From assembly GCA_025738555.1 (NCBI GenBank), contig JAOVFP010000022.1, forward strand, positions 992,001 through 1,056,000: a stretch of DNA of 64,000 nucleotides, read 5' to 3'. Both the position numbers and the translations under genes were made by a program. The notes beneath the pieces were generated by a model that was not told the DNA's origin, ran no database searches, and saw only the letters and a list, made by a program, of their open reading frames with translations. This DNA is from Cyathus striatus. Taxonomy: Eukaryota; Basidiomycota; Agaricomycetes; Agaricales; Nidulariaceae. Numbering within the stretch: the first letter of the stretch is position 1; each line of letters begins with the position of its first letter. Positions 46,852-59,096 of this stretch are shown here, piece after piece.

Positions 46852-47430
46852 CTAGGCTTTCTTTCCATAACAGATCACCCAACCGATCGTTCCCTCAAGC
46901 TCATTGTACTCCCCTTTAACGTCACCCGGCTCCTCCTTCGTATCCACCGACTCTCCAAACTTCAAAATCTCTGGTTTTATACCCCTCCAAACACCTGTAA
47001 GATTCATATGTTCTTCCCTCCCCAAGGTTCTAGGGGAATGTTGTTCTCTACAACATAAATATCGACGAACATAGCCCAGCATTGTTGTATACCTCGTGGA
47101 GCGTCCCTTTAAACGTTCATTTATGGGGCCTGTGAACTAGTCTGTGAAGTCGCAAAGTTCTACCCATCCACCTGGTTCAACTGGTGACTCGATGAGGCTC
47201 ATTCACCGCTTGTGGTCGTTCTGTGCGGTGGAAGCCTTCGACTAGTAGTCACTGGTGCACCAGTGTGAATGTATCTGTCTATGAGTCTATGTAAAACATT
47301 GTTATCTTTAAAAATCCGAGAAATCCGTGTATAGTACTATACCTGCTCCTGTTCTTCTCATCATCGTCGGCAGGAAGGATGTTTGCTACTCCCGGGTATG
47401 AATGGCTGGCTCTCATGATGGCCTTCAACT
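46852..47430 (-). pseudogene. LaeA-like methyltransferase relic
   Basis: On the minus strand, HSYPGVANILPADDDEKN (~47410-47355) matches the first exon of the intact neighbours. PGGWVEL..FTGPINERLKG (~47190-47120) and VWRGIKPEIL...GTIGWVICYGKKA (46990-46852) match the third. Motif I and the central exon are missing, and a stop interrupts the middle. It is a truncated tandem copy between two intact genes. Confidence 0.75.
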
Positions 47431-47604
47431 CAATTTGCTTCGGAAACCCTTAGTTCAAGGTCCATCCCCAGTATTTATGCTTAGGCACCCCAGCTCGAAG
47501 CTTTGAAGAGTCCTTGGTCCTAATAGTAATATCCCAGGTGGGTGGCGTAACTAGAAAGGAAGTCGGCTATAGCTTGGTACCTTTTTGTTACTATCAGGGC
47601 TTTA

Positions 47605-47727
47605 CAGATGCCTCCCAGGCCTGAGTATTCAAGCCAACCTTTGATATGGTGTCCACTCGCGTCTATTTTTAAAATTCTTGTTGACATGATCCTCAAGGCC
47701 TCACCACTTAGGCCTGGGAGGCATCTG
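47605..47727. repeat. 123-bp palindromic-ended repeat
   Basis: CAGATGCCTCCCAGGCCT starts the left arm (47605-47625), and its reverse complement ends at 47727; the 21-bp arms differ at one base. The interior segment tattcaagccaacctt..tgacatgatcctca occurs again at ~47745-47810, so half of the unit is also directly repeated. It could be a tiny MITE. Confidence 0.7.
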
Positions 47728-47947
47728 ACTCAATATGATCAATATTCAAGCCAACCTTCGATAGGTTCGCTCGCATCTATTTTTAAATTTTCGTTGACAT
47801 GATCCTCATCCTTCCTCAACACTTGTCATAACAAGTCATCTATTGGAGTGTCACGATTCACAAGATCACCATTTTATTCGCCTCAAAGATCCTGCTTACG
47901 TCGTGCTTCATGGTGCTGAGTCCGTAATGTACAAATCATTGAACATG

Positions 47948-48946
47948 CTATGAAGCTTTCCTTCCAAAGCAAATCACCCAGCTGATTTCTCCCTGAAACT
48001 CTTTATACTCCCTCTCTAACTCCTTCAACCATCCATCCAGCTCTTGTTCAGTTCTTACGCCATTTTTACTTGCTTCTAAAACCACCCGCCCCATCCCCCT
48101 CCAAACTTCCATTAAATTGTCACTTTGCATTTTTCCATCCTTTCCTCCCCAAGTTCCTAGAGGCACGGTTCGTTCTACAACTTGCAAATCCACGAACCCT
48201 GCATTGCGCATGATACACTCAATATCTTTACCTCCATCCAGGACGAGCCCGAGATTTTTGTACACATCTCGAAGCAATTCTTTCCACTTCTCATTGACGG
48301 GGCCTGCACTCCAGTCAGGTGTTTCACAGAGCTCCAGCCATCCTCCAGGTTTTGTGACTCGATGTAGTTCTTTTAAAGCTTGTGGCCATTCCGTGCGTCG
48401 AAGTCCATCTGCTACTAGCCGTTGATGGACTACGGTGAATCTGTCCGCCCATTCGGGCGGAAGAGAGAGTACTGAATGCTGAGAAAGTTCTAAATTACCA
48501 GGCAGGGAATTTGTAACTGGAAATTGACATGTTTCAATGTCAAATCCATGCAGTAACACAGACGCTGGCACTTCTTTCGCCAGCTCAAGGAGCCAAATTG
48601 CTTCAAGTGTGGCATTAGCGCTTGCGATTTATGATGCTTTGGAACTCGTTACCAGTCCCGGTGCAGGAATCCAATACCTTGTCTTCGCCTTCCAGTATCA
48701 CAGGTGCTAAAAGGTTACCTTCGAAGACACGTTTCAATAGGTGATGTTGGGTAATGAGCCTGAAAAGTCGCCAGCGCTCGTTGGCTAGTTAACGTTTACA
48801 AAATATTGAACTACATACCTTTTCCTCTCTACATCGTCAGCGGGGAGAGTGTACGCTGCACCAACATACGAATGCCGGGGTCTTGTTAGGTGATCTGGTT
48901 TCTTAGTTGTTGCCTGGAATGGACTATCGGTGTCAGTGTCTGACAT
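47948..48946 (-). CDS. LaeA-like SAM-dependent methyltransferase 2
   Basis: Exons 48819-48946, 48653-48759 and 47948-48600 join to 295 aa; introns are 59 and 52 nt. The order of motifs is the same as in methyltransferase 1: SYVGAAYTLPADDVERKR, QHHLLKRVFEGNLLAPV, motif I KVLDSCTGTAIWLLELAKE, LHGFDIE, VTKPGGWLELCE, and a C-terminal ISWVICFGRKAS. ATG 48946 (MSDTDTDSP) is preferred; an in-frame ATG at 48991 would add 15 residues. It methylates an unknown substrate or acts as a regulator; only the fold is clear. It is transcribed in the same direction as its paralogue, with the relic between them. Confidence 0.87.
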
Positions 48947-49020
48947 AGTGAACACAACGGGTTTCGGTGGGTACCCATAGAGGCTCAACACCCATTATTA
49001 TAAGGCTCACTGGAAAGTTC

Positions 49021-49265
49021 CAGTGATGTTCCGACATCACAGTGACACCGTGACACCTTGACACCGACCGCATTGTCTGACAATGTCTGACATTTCAGTG
49101 GTGTCATAGCTCACATGTAAAGTAATAAAATATCCACTTTTCGACGTAATTATTGAAATATGGAGGTTGATTCCTACCAATCCAGGTTTCATGGTCACGC
49201 AATGACGCCTGACAGTTTCAGTGTCAAGGTGTCGGAGCTGTCTGACAAGTGTCGGAACATCACTG
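49021..49265. mobile_element. 245-bp MITE-like element
   Basis: CAGTGATGTTCCGACA at the left end is the exact inverse of TGTCGGAACATCACTG at the right end. Subterminal copies of ttgacaccg and caaggtgtcgg are also inverted. CAGTG-type ends suggest hAT, but I found no matching 8-bp flanks. It lies 75 bp upstream of methyltransferase 2's start. Confidence 0.65.
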
Positions 49266-49269
49266 CTGG

Positions 49270-52200
49270 ACACAGTTTGCCAGATTCTTTGGATTTAGGT
49301 CAGGGTAGAGCCCTGATAAGTTGGTACTTAGTACTGTGTTGGGTACAAGTTTAGTATGTTGCCTAACTAGCAAAAGTCAACGTTACTCGAAGCGTTTGAG
49401 ATATACACATAGCTATCTATAATTATCGATTATGTATCCTTTAATGGTCGGTCATTCAAGCCTTTACTCGGGTGCGATTTGGAGCGGCCCCCGACATCGA
49501 AGCAGCTGATCACCAGACTCCATTACACCAAAGTAAGAGGACCAGCTGATTGTATATATACAAACCTTGTACCACACCGTATTTCAATATCCATTTTGCT
49601 AATGTTGTGGATTGTGACCGGAAGGGAGGCATCATTGACAGGAGGTATTAATCATGGATGGATGTTAAAATTCAGCACACTGTATCGTCAATGCGAGAAT
49701 GCCCGTTCTGTAATACAATTAACGTGTATTTCTTGTAAAAAATGAATCTGTACCGGTACTTGAGGATCGTCCAAGAGTCTTGTCAATTAGTGGCGAATCC
49801 AGTCAATTTGGTTTAAACAAGTGTCGAGTTCTGTTACTTCGCAGAACTGTGCAAAAAAAATAAAACCACTAACACAACAGATTGGATATTGTACTTTACC
49901 CTACACATAATAATGAGCGAATAAAAAAATAATAACGTTGATATTAAAAATCCATTACTGTCTCATCAATTTAAAGTAAGTAGTCCGGCATTGACAGTTA
50001 TTGTATACTTCGTGGAGCATCTCTTTGAGCTTATCATTTATAATACCTGCGAAGCAGTCTGTGAATTCGTAAAGTTCTACCTATCCACCTTATTTGGTGA
50101 CTACATGCCACTGATGGAATACTTGGCTTGAATCCTATGTATACGGTCAAACTCATGCAGCCTGTAACATACTTTAGAACTGAAATGCAACAATCAAATG
50201 GAAAGAACTCGGGCGAGTCTTATCGCGAAATTCTTTTGAAATTCTTGCTCCAAATGCCCGACAGATTGTTGATGTCAATCTGTCTGCAGGACATGTATTG
50301 GATAGTCGAAAGACTTCTCCCTTGCCAACTATGTAACGTTTCTCACCAATCATCCGAATATAAACCTGGATGTCTTTGTGCACCTTGGTAAAGGAGCATA
50401 CTAAGAAGGCAGCTGGGCGAGTCGTAGTTTCTTTTCTTTGAAAATAATAGCGTAGGATTAATGAGAGGGCTTGAACTTGAGGCCTTGAGGCCTTAATGAG
50501 GCGCGGTACGTATACTAGAGGACATGTTGATTGCATACACTGCTGGCCGGCAACTTTGTTGCAGTCGGCAAAATCAGTACAAAACCGACCTCAATAAGTT
50601 TAAATAAAGAAATAGGGCCGGCAAGCGGCAGGGCCCACTACCTCATTTAACAGATATTTACCATTAGAAAAACAATTCTGTGTCCAACGATCCGAAAAAT
50701 GATCCAAATCTTGTGAGATCGTCTCCTTCAGCTTCTACCACACGTCCCGTGATCCAACTCAACTTCCTTTATCATGGCCATTCTCTGCTGTGGCTCTTCC
50801 TTGCATCCAACAGCGACATGGCCACAACTAGTGTCAAGCCACAGTCTAATGGGGGTCTTCATACAGCGAAAAGATAAGGTACGGTGCCTTCTAAGTTCTT
50901 CCAATCTTCCCTCTGCTAGGTATGCTTAAGGACGGTCTATCAGGCTTCCATTTGAGAAATGAATGGAACCGTGGAATGCATCAAATCGTGACCATGCTTG
51001 TACCGGTACGAGTCTATTGAGCCTAAAGAGATTTGAGACATAAATGGGTCACAGATATGAAGGACTCCTCTCATAATACATGTTCAAGGAAGGAATTTGG
51101 TCATTGAAGAGCACAAATAACTGCCTAAGTAGGGACACGGGGTTGATAAATATTAAAGAATGAAACGAGAGGAATAGAGCAAGCACTGAGCGAATTTCCC
51201 CTCAAGGGGAGGATGTGGGGTGCCACGCAATCGACACATCGATATAACAGGGAGCAACAGTGGCGCTGGATTGTGGATACGGCGCAGGACCCTGTTTCGT
51301 TGTTATACGATGTACGCTGAAGTAGTAGTCGTGAAAACTGAGTTGAGTGATGTCCTCTTCTACACACAAAATGGTGCGCCATCAACTCCTACCACATCCC
51401 CTAACAACAAAAAAAGGAACTCACCGAAAACGGCTCTGAATAACCCTATTCAACCAATAGTTGTTATAGAGCAGCTCAAGAGGCAGCCTTTCCGGCGGAT
51501 ATCATGCGGTTGCGGTCGATCTTTGATTGATTTTAAGAACAGAAAAGGGAAAGGGAGAATGAGGGGGTTGGGTCCCAACTCGATGCTTCTTAATTAATCT
51601 TGATGGACTTTCACTGGATTTGATTTATTGTAAGAATGGGAGGGGGAGGGGGAGAATGAGAGGGATGTACTACAGTACAACGACTGGTACAAAGGGATTT
51701 TGAAACTTTTAGATTGTCAGTTGCGCTAGTGATCGATTGATCTGCGTACCAACCAATCAGAGAGTGTAATGGGGCTTCGGCCAATCAGATTTCTAGAAAG
51801 TGAGATCCTGAACCGCGATCCATAAATTGACTTATAGGGTAATCCAGAGGTCCCTATAACCCAACTACCTTGAAAGGTAGTGGGAATATTGCTAAACAAT
51901 CGTGCCCATCGCAAAATGATGCCTATTGTTAATTGCAAAATCTGTCACATACGTTACCTGTTGCTAATGTATTGTACCAATAGAAATATATCTTTTTGTT
52001 CTAATTTTAACTGAGGCCGAGATATGAGCAAAATGTTACGTCGCGTTCATTTTTGACAGCTGCAAATCATATTATTGTGCATGACTGCAAAACCGGCTGA
52101 AAACTTTTTATTTTACTTACAGGAATACATTTAATTTTACCAAAAGATTTTGACAGAAACAAAACTTGCGAAAATGTAAAGTTTTCCCCAGTGTGAAACT

Positions 52201-52362
52201 TAGCACGCGCTCAGCGTCCACAGGCGAGGAGCTCAGCGTCTCTCAGCGTCATTAATCTAAATGACATCAGTGTCTCTCAGTGTCTATCATGGGGCCAAGA
52301 ACAATAAATGCAATATTGTGTATGTAATGTATAAAAAAACATCATTGCTAAGATATGCGTGT
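49270..52362. other. 3-kb gene-poor region with a methyltransferase relic
   Basis: Around 49995-50110 the sequence matches the methyltransferase relic at 47080-47200 (tacttcgtggagcatctc, gtgaattcgtaaagttctacc). That is one more decayed copy. The rest contains short unsupported ORFs, a G/A-rich stretch near 51540-51660 and a small cluster of cagcgtctctcagcgtc words at 52205-52290. No intact gene is seen. Confidence 0.5.
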
Positions 52363-55300
52363 TTACAGAGTTTCAAGACGGCCCTCAACATATTCTCTAG
52401 ATGCATCTTCCACCATCTGTACATAGTTACGTGCGTGTGAACAAGACCTCAGCTTATTTCGCCATTCAGTAGACCTTAAGGGTACAGGATTTCTAGTAAT
52501 CGCAGAAAGCCGTTTAGTGTACCAGTGCTCATCCCAAGGAGTCCAATAACCCCAGTTAATACCATTGGAATGAGATTCCCACTGACCAGGAAGAGGCCAC
52601 CATGAGCGTAAGGGACCACCTACAAAGAATTAGCAACAACTAAAGATATCTGAGTAAGACTTACCAAGAGAGCTAGAATATACACCGCATATAAGATGTA
52701 TCTCATCTTCAGTGAGGGCGTCATCACAAAATTCCATCCCTGATACATGTGTATACTTTATCCCAATATGATGGTTGGTGACAGCAGAAGATGGACTGCG
52801 GAGCACACCATCCAAGCTCAGATGCTCACGTGCAAGGCATCCAATTAAGCCTCCCTTCAGCAATGCTGAATGCCCTCGAGGGGAAGAAAGGAAAGCTGCA
52901 CGTCTCTCAACATATGCACCATAGTCATGCAGAGTAAACCTGTAATGTGGTGTATGAAATGGAAGTATGATTCAAACACCACTCAATCTCACACAAGTAG
53001 AGTCTTTAGGAACCTTCAAGGTATGGAATGGAATACCCCTTGTGAGAAATTCTCGAGCCACATTGTAGAGACTAAAACCATGAATATGATTTAGAAGCTG
53101 ACAAGCATAGAGGGCATGCTGGGCTTTCGTAACACCAAAGATCCATGGAAAGCGGTCATCAGCACTTGAGGAAGGTGGAAGGACAATGTAAAGTTTATTA
53201 TTGACTTTAGCAATGCGGCAGCTGCCCATGATATCCTTGTATAGGATGTTTTCCTTCTGAAGATCCCATAATTGAGCAGGTGGCTTTGCCAAATTCCCAA
53301 GATCACCAATGAAGTGAGCGATAGCCAGAATTTCATCCGTACGAGGGGCGTATGTATGTCCACCAAAATAGCCAGTGGTTATCATGGCATTATCCCAGTC
53401 GCGTGGCTCAGCTGATGGATCAGGTATAAATGAATTTGAGCGAACAAATCCATAAAGATACTGCAGGTCGTCTACAGACAAGCATTCACCATCAATGTCA
53501 TACCCATCTCCAATTTCCTCCTCAAGTTGAATGGGGGCTGGTACAGGTTCGAAATACGAGGTATCCACAGCATGATCCATAGCATGAGGATAATATTCCA
53601 TTGGCTCATCATAGGGGCCTTCGTAGGGGCCTTCATCAGCTATCGGTGTACCTGGAGGTCCAAATTCCTCACACAAATCCCACTCATTATCATAGGGATT
53701 ATAGATCTTTTGCTGCTCCCCATATATATCCATTAGATCCTCTTTCCTTTCCTTACCTTGAACGAGGACTCTAACAAGGGCAGGTGGATAGTCATCATTC
53801 TCAACCCACTCAAACACCCTCGCCTTAACGTAGCCTCGAGTTCTTTCACAATTCTGGCGAATCTCACGTTGTTGTGGTGTTTCAGCCCTACGCCAAGCTT
53901 CATAGTGTGCCTCGCGTGAATCCAAGAAGATTTTCCATGCGGGCGTAGTGTTTGTGACAGATGACGTAGAAGGCAGAGGTTGGAAGGGCTGTGTAGATGG
54001 ATGGGGCTGATGGCTGGCTGGTGCTGCAGTGAAAGGATCTTCGTTCCAAATAACTGGCAGAACATAGAGATCAGGCACCTCACTAATTGAGAAATCTCAC
54101 CCTACAATCAATGCCGGTGGAGCAAGGGACTGGTATAATCGACTAGTGTAGCTACGTTCTTTTTCTTCACCTGACCAGATATACCAGAGAGGGACAGAGA
54201 ACTTTATGAAGAAGTCATAGATCGGGCAATGAGTTTTACTGAGAGCTGTGATGTCAAGGACAATGCCTGCACGAGGAGTAGACATATCAAACGAGCAGAT
54301 GGTAGAAGAAATCATGCTGTTCAACCATGTTTCAGGTATGTCGCGAGTGACGAGAAATTGGTACCAGTCTGGGATGGAGGAATATGACGCAATAACGTCC
54401 CAGGGTTCTTGACGTTGACTATATGCGATTACGTACGACAATATACCCATCCACAGAACAAACCACCGTCGTGAATTCTCAGCGCATCTTCGCGTGATTG
54501 CATATGAACAGTGTGACCTTCGATAACCAGAAAAAGATGGGGGTGTGGGGGGAATAGCAACAGGTTTGTATCTAATGATGAGGAGCTTGTATGTTGTGAG
54601 GATATGGGATTCCAGTCCCTCCCAATCATGCATGACTGTTTCCTTCATACAGTATCGAGGCAGGCTGTCTGTAGAGTCATTCCCATCACCCAAGTCGTTG
54701 CTCTTACATACTATACACGGTACTCCACTAAGGCACAAGAAGATCCCTGTAAAAGATGGTGCGCACGGCATGAAAGACAGCCATCCGAAAGCATCTGCCC
54801 ACCAGGTTGGCTTTTGGCAGGCTCCTAAAACCAGCACGCTCATCTCTCGAGCTTCCTCCTATGTTTTGTGGGAGGCTAACAGAGGTAAATATTTGTGCGG
54901 GACAAACACAAAACAAGGAGAAAGCTCTCGAGAGAGCGGCTGGCAAAAGTGGGCACCGACAATTCACCGTGAACCCTTTCAATCACCAGAACCCTTCCGC
55001 TTAGATGCTTTGTCATACTCACGCTAACTGTATATGCAAGCTACAATGTATCTGCGACATTCCTGCACCATCTCTTTCTAATGCTGTAGTAAGCTGTCTC
55101 CATCAATGGTTCAGCATATTTTAAATGTATGTGGGGGCTCACACGACAATAAGAATCATTAAAGCTGGTATCTGTTCATTATTGCATTGAGTTCCTCACA
55201 GAGACCTTTCATTATTGTTAAAATCTTTGCATATCCCACAATGGATTAGTAGATATACCTTCAGTAATCTACTGTAATTCAAGTAATACTTTCCTTCTTG

Positions 55301-56102
55301 GGGACTCAGAAAAATAGTTGCATTCAGCTATACACAATTTCACAGATAATCTTATTTATGATTATGGATGCCCCTTATACAGATATCAGCAACAAATTTA
55401 TGGTGAACAGTGGCTCAGAACACAGCACATATGTGGGCAATGAAACACACACAAAATATTTACATGCTTATCTCAAATTTTTGTACTCAGCCATGTCAAC
55501 ACTGGACTTCATTATTTAGCATCTAATATGTATTTCGACATTTGCTTTCCTGGTGCGTTAGGCAGGGAGAAAACTACCATCATTTCGTCAAGCCCCTTCT
55601 CGCATGCCTTTAGTAGCAGTATCCATACTGAAATGTCTTCCTGAGCCTGCGCTAGTGCAGTGGGAACACAACCCATGTCGTGCAAACCACCTTGATTCAC
55701 AAATCACTCGACTTCATAAATTTGGTAAAGTACATATTGATATGTTAAGTAAGCGAAAGGGTCCTGGTGATTGAAAGGGTTCACGGTGAATTGTCGGTGC
55801 CCACTTTTGCCAGCCGCTCTCTTGAGAGCTTTCTCCTTGTTTTGTGTTTGTCCCGCACAAATATTTACCTCTGTTAGCCTCCCACAAAACATAGGAGGAA
55901 GCTCGAGAGACGAGCGTGCTGGTTTTAGGAGCCTGGGCTTTTGGTAGATCTGGTCAAGCGTATAATCATTTCGGAAGAGATAAGTATTGGAGTTATAACG
56001 GGGAGGGACCTCAATATTTCTGATAGCATTCGGAGAATAATAGACCCATCCATCATCCTTAATTGCATGTCCATTCTGGTGATTCATGGGTGGGTAAGAC
56101 AT
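52363..56102 (-). pseudogene. basidiomycete orphan family gene, interrupted by a Mutator-like element
   Basis: Minus-strand coding runs from ATG 56102 (HAIKDDGWVYYSPNAIRNI) to 55945, resumes at 54817 after the mobile element, and continues to 52665. A 45-nt intron follows, then a last exon, 52363-52619. Conserved-looking blocks are FDMSTPRAGIVLDI and FFIKFSVPLWYIW (54300-54170), EAWRRAETPQQREIRQNCER (~53900), NEWDLCEEFGPP (~53680-53650), and the C-terminal INWGYWTPWDEHW. I recall this arrangement from uncharacterised agaricomycete proteins; no function is known to me. Apart from the element, only two stops interrupt the frame: TGA at 54097 (IVG-stop-DFS) and TGA at 52972 (SGV-stop-IIL). The frame is the same on both sides of the element. 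An unresolved intron near 54660-54760 is possible. Confidence 0.7.
54818..55935. mobile_element. 1.1-kb Mutator-like element (long TIRs, 9-bp duplication)
   Basis: Arms of ~188 bp, 54818-55005 and the reverse complement of ~55750-55935, both start CAGGCTCCTAAAACCAGCAC and differ at only a few positions. GGCTTTTGG flanks both ends (54809-54817 and 55936-55944), a 9-bp duplication as made by MULE transposases. The ~740-bp centre has no transposase. Reading frames in the arms are incidental mirrors of each other. Confidence 0.85.
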
Positions 56103-56249
56103 TATGCTCTAAGAAATATAACATTAGACTCTGTATTTGACAGGTACTAATGAAAAAACTCACATTTCAAAGGTGCAGCGAGGTTGGAGTGGACTTGTAA
56201 GATGTTGTCCGAGATATGACGAGAGTGGGACCGGGAGAAAGGGAAAGAC

Positions 56250-56650
56250 GGTGAAGGCGGGACAGAGAGGGCGTTGGGGCAATGATGGCAATGGTTGAGC
56301 CCTAGAAAGAGAGTTCAAGATTGCTGAGCGCTGAGGGGGTCACCAGAGCACTTGCAGCAAGAGATGACGAGGGTGGAACAACAACGGCAAACAGTGAGGG
56401 CTGGACAGGGAGGGCGGCGGGGCAACAATGGCGATGGTTGTGAGTCCTAAAAAGAGCATTCGGGATTGCTGAGTGCTGAGGAGTCACCAGAGCACTTGCA
56501 GCAAGAGACGACGAGAGTGGAACGACAACGGCAAACAGTGAGGGTGGGACAGGGAGGGCGGCGGGGCAACAATGGCAACAGTCGTGAGTCCTAAAAGAGT
56601 GATTGAGACTGCTGAGCACTGAGGGGCCACCAGAGCACTTGCAGCAATTC
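56250..56650. repeat. ~144-bp tandem repeat, about 2.7 units
   Basis: agagcacttgcagcaa recurs at about 56346, 56490 and 56633. Between the copies lie gagagtggaacgacaacggc, gggacagggagggcggcggg and gtcgtgagtcctaaaaag. The minus-strand reading frame through it is low complexity and I do not call it a gene. Confidence 0.8.
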
Positions 56651-56829
56651 GAGACAATGGCAACAACCTAAGGAGTGAAAGAAGGTGAGCTGGGGGTTGA
56701 GATTGCTGAGGAGCCTCCAGAGCAATCGTTGTGGTAGAAAAGAAAAGAAACAATAATCTGATTGACGCTGGTGATATAGGTGTTTGTTTGTTTGGTCCTT
56801 GTATGGCTCAAGCGCGTCCCAACTTTATT

Positions 56830-57125
56830 TGTTCCCCCTTCCTCGCAACCATGCCTTGGTGACCCCAGGCACGTAACTTGTTCGTTCTTCCTTGCAATCA
56901 TGCCTCGGTGACCCCAGGCAAGCGGCTCGTTCCTTGTTTGATTATCTCTCATATCCGCCTTGGTGACCCCAGGCATGCGACTCGTTCCTTGTTCAATTAT
57001 CTCTCGTACCCACGCCTCGGTGACCCCAGGCATGCTGCTTGTTCCTTGTTCCATTATTTCTCGTATCCATGCCTCGGTGACCCCAGGCATGCGACTTGTT
57101 TGTTCTTCCTCGCAACGATGCCTAG
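56830..57125. repeat. ~57-bp GC-rich minisatellite
   Basis: The core gcctcggtgaccccaggc occurs five times (near 56852, 56909, 56961, 57026, 57072), linked by gcgactTgttccttgtt..attatctctcgta. The core is nearly self-complementary, so each unit could form a small hairpin. The plus ORF that crosses it is a by-product of the period. Confidence 0.8.
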
Positions 57126-57129
57126 GCTC

Positions 57130-58235
57130 TTAGCAATTCAACAAAAGTTCGATCTTGATATTGATGCATCAGAGGCAGGTATCAGACTGCTTGATCCCGG
57201 GGGAGGGGCTGCTAGGCCCAGTGTTGGGCGAGGGGGAGGAGTGATGAGTGCAAGCCACGGGGGAAGGATTTCAGTCGTGCATTCACCTACCACTGCTGCC
57301 ACCACCACATCCATCCTTGTCACCTCATCCTCAGTGGTTGTTTCTACACCTGCAGCTGAAAACCCAGTGAACGTCATCAACATCGAAGAGCCCACTCCTA
57401 GGTCCCCCTATCGACCGATATCGTCCACACACCGACACCCATGAAAAACTGGCAAGGTATAACAGCGCTTACACCCCACCCTCACCATGCACACCATCTC
57501 CTATACCAGTTCCTATCCCAGTACTACCAGAAAGCTACGACGCGCAAATTCACCTACAGCCATTACCACCCACGCCAGTTCCACCATCCGTGCACGCCGT
57601 CTAGCCTATCAAAACCCAGACCCCCACCAGTCCATATACATTTCTTATCACCCCCTTGTCGAGTTGCCCCTCTGACCGCTGAATGGATATGCGTGTCTGG
57701 GAATACCGGGGCCAGCATTGGACGTGGGGCTTGATGTGCGGGCTGCAGGTGGGAGGGGACTCTTCGTGAGGAGCGGGTACGAGTCGGGCACTGTTATTCA
57801 CCCGGTTATGTGTCTAGAGAAGGGGAGGGATCGTCACGCTTAAGATGCATGACTTGAACCAAAGAAGGACCATAAGGGAGGGGAGGGCGATACGACGCTC
57901 TTCCTCAACAGATCGTAATCATGATGTGCCGACTACGACGACTGCTAACGCACCGCCAACTACTGACCCACCCGTTGCATTGCACCATCGACTACCAAAG
58001 TACCACCGTTGCTTTGCCGTCGTTGCCTACGCGTATACCGACTACTATATCTCCCTGAGGCATTCACAGTAAAGCTGCTCGCTTATATAACTCACTCAGG
58101 AATGTCTCGGTTTTGTGGTTGACTCAAACAACTTTACTATTATGGTCAGTGCTCCTTGTGCAAAGCAGAGGGCCAGCGAGTGTTGGATTCGGTACACTAC
58201 TACAACCGGGCTCTAACAACGAAAACCAATGATGG
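57130..58235. other. region without a supported gene
   Basis: Overlapping open stretches occur on both strands (for example 57118-57444 plus), rich in Pro, Ser and Thr, without recognisable domains. The end (57990-58235) holds the 3' flank of the next minus-strand gene. Confidence 0.4.
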
Positions 58236-59096
58236 TTAGTCTGATCGTCTACTAGACGATGCAGGCTTTTGTACTGGTGTCTTTATGTTAGATTTTACCT
58301 GGCAATTCAGATGAGTACGTGCATCATATACAGAAATTAGTATTATTACTCACTAATTGCTTCATTAAGGAATTCACTTGGCCACTGCGTGCTGCCTCCG
58401 ATTTATTCTTCAGATAAGACTTTAGCATCTCACAGATTGGCCAGTGATCTTCATAACGTTGAAGATCTGTATACTTCCTCTCAGCCTGCACAATTTAGGT
58501 AGAGCCATACCCAAATGATTTGAACACCCACTAATCGATAAACTTTTTCTAGTTGCTTATTATCTTGGTTTGAATAGCACTTCGCTGTGTCAAGCTTTGC
58601 ATTAGCCAGTTTATGCACAGCCATCTAAAGGTACTGAGTAACACTTTCGATCATGCTTCAAACTACTCACTTGGATTTTCTCGAAGCGTCCTTGATCCCA
58701 TCCCAGTGCATCCTTCAAGTTATATCCACCTGAGTTTGGCCGATTGCTTTGCCCAGGTGGTTTCTTAATTTGTTGCCGCCTCTCACTTGGAATCGTTTCA
58801 TCACTCTCGGACTCAATATCAGTGAGGGAAGACATAGAAGCGTCGTTGTCATCATCGTTGCCGTTGCCGTTTTGCTGTTGGTTAGATGCCTCGGATGCCG
58901 GATCGAACCAAACTGTCTTCTGTTGGTTGGATTCGGAATTCGAATCTGACGGGATGATCGATTTCTTTCTTTGACTGACCCCGGTGCCGAAATTCGTACT
59001 ATTTGTGATCGTTAGCTGTGAGGTCTGGCCGAGACGCTCAAACCGAATCTGCTGGGTTATAAGAGGAAGGTGGATCTTAATTGATGGAAGAGACAT
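58236..59096 (-). CDS. agaricomycete orphan protein, four exons
   Basis: Exons 58671-59096, 58544-58624, 58354-58485 and 58236-58298 join in frame to 233 aa; introns are 46, 58 and 55 nt. The N-terminus is hydrophilic and disordered (DDNDASMSSLTDIESESDE). The ordered part starts at YNLKDALGWDQGRFEKIQ and continues through VHKLANAKLDTAKCYSNQD and DLQRYEDHWPVCEMLKSYLK, helical and charged. It ends in a basic tail, PVQKPASSSRRSD. I recall related sequences in mushroom genomes without a known role. ATG 59096 is the first Met of the frame with good context. No stop or frameshift was seen, unlike the neighbours. Confidence 0.7.

Noticed and set aside
51220..51597. 125-codon plus ORF
   Set aside because: Low-complexity, basic, no recognisable segment; likely chance.
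54545..55027. 160-codon plus ORF at the left arm of the Mutator-like element
   Set aside because: It spans the element border and antisense orphan-gene sequence; the same text appears inverted in the right arm.
56302..56753. Minus-strand Ser/Pro/Leu-rich proteins
   Set aside because: They are translations of the ~144-bp tandem repeat, with open frames caused by GC-rich composition.
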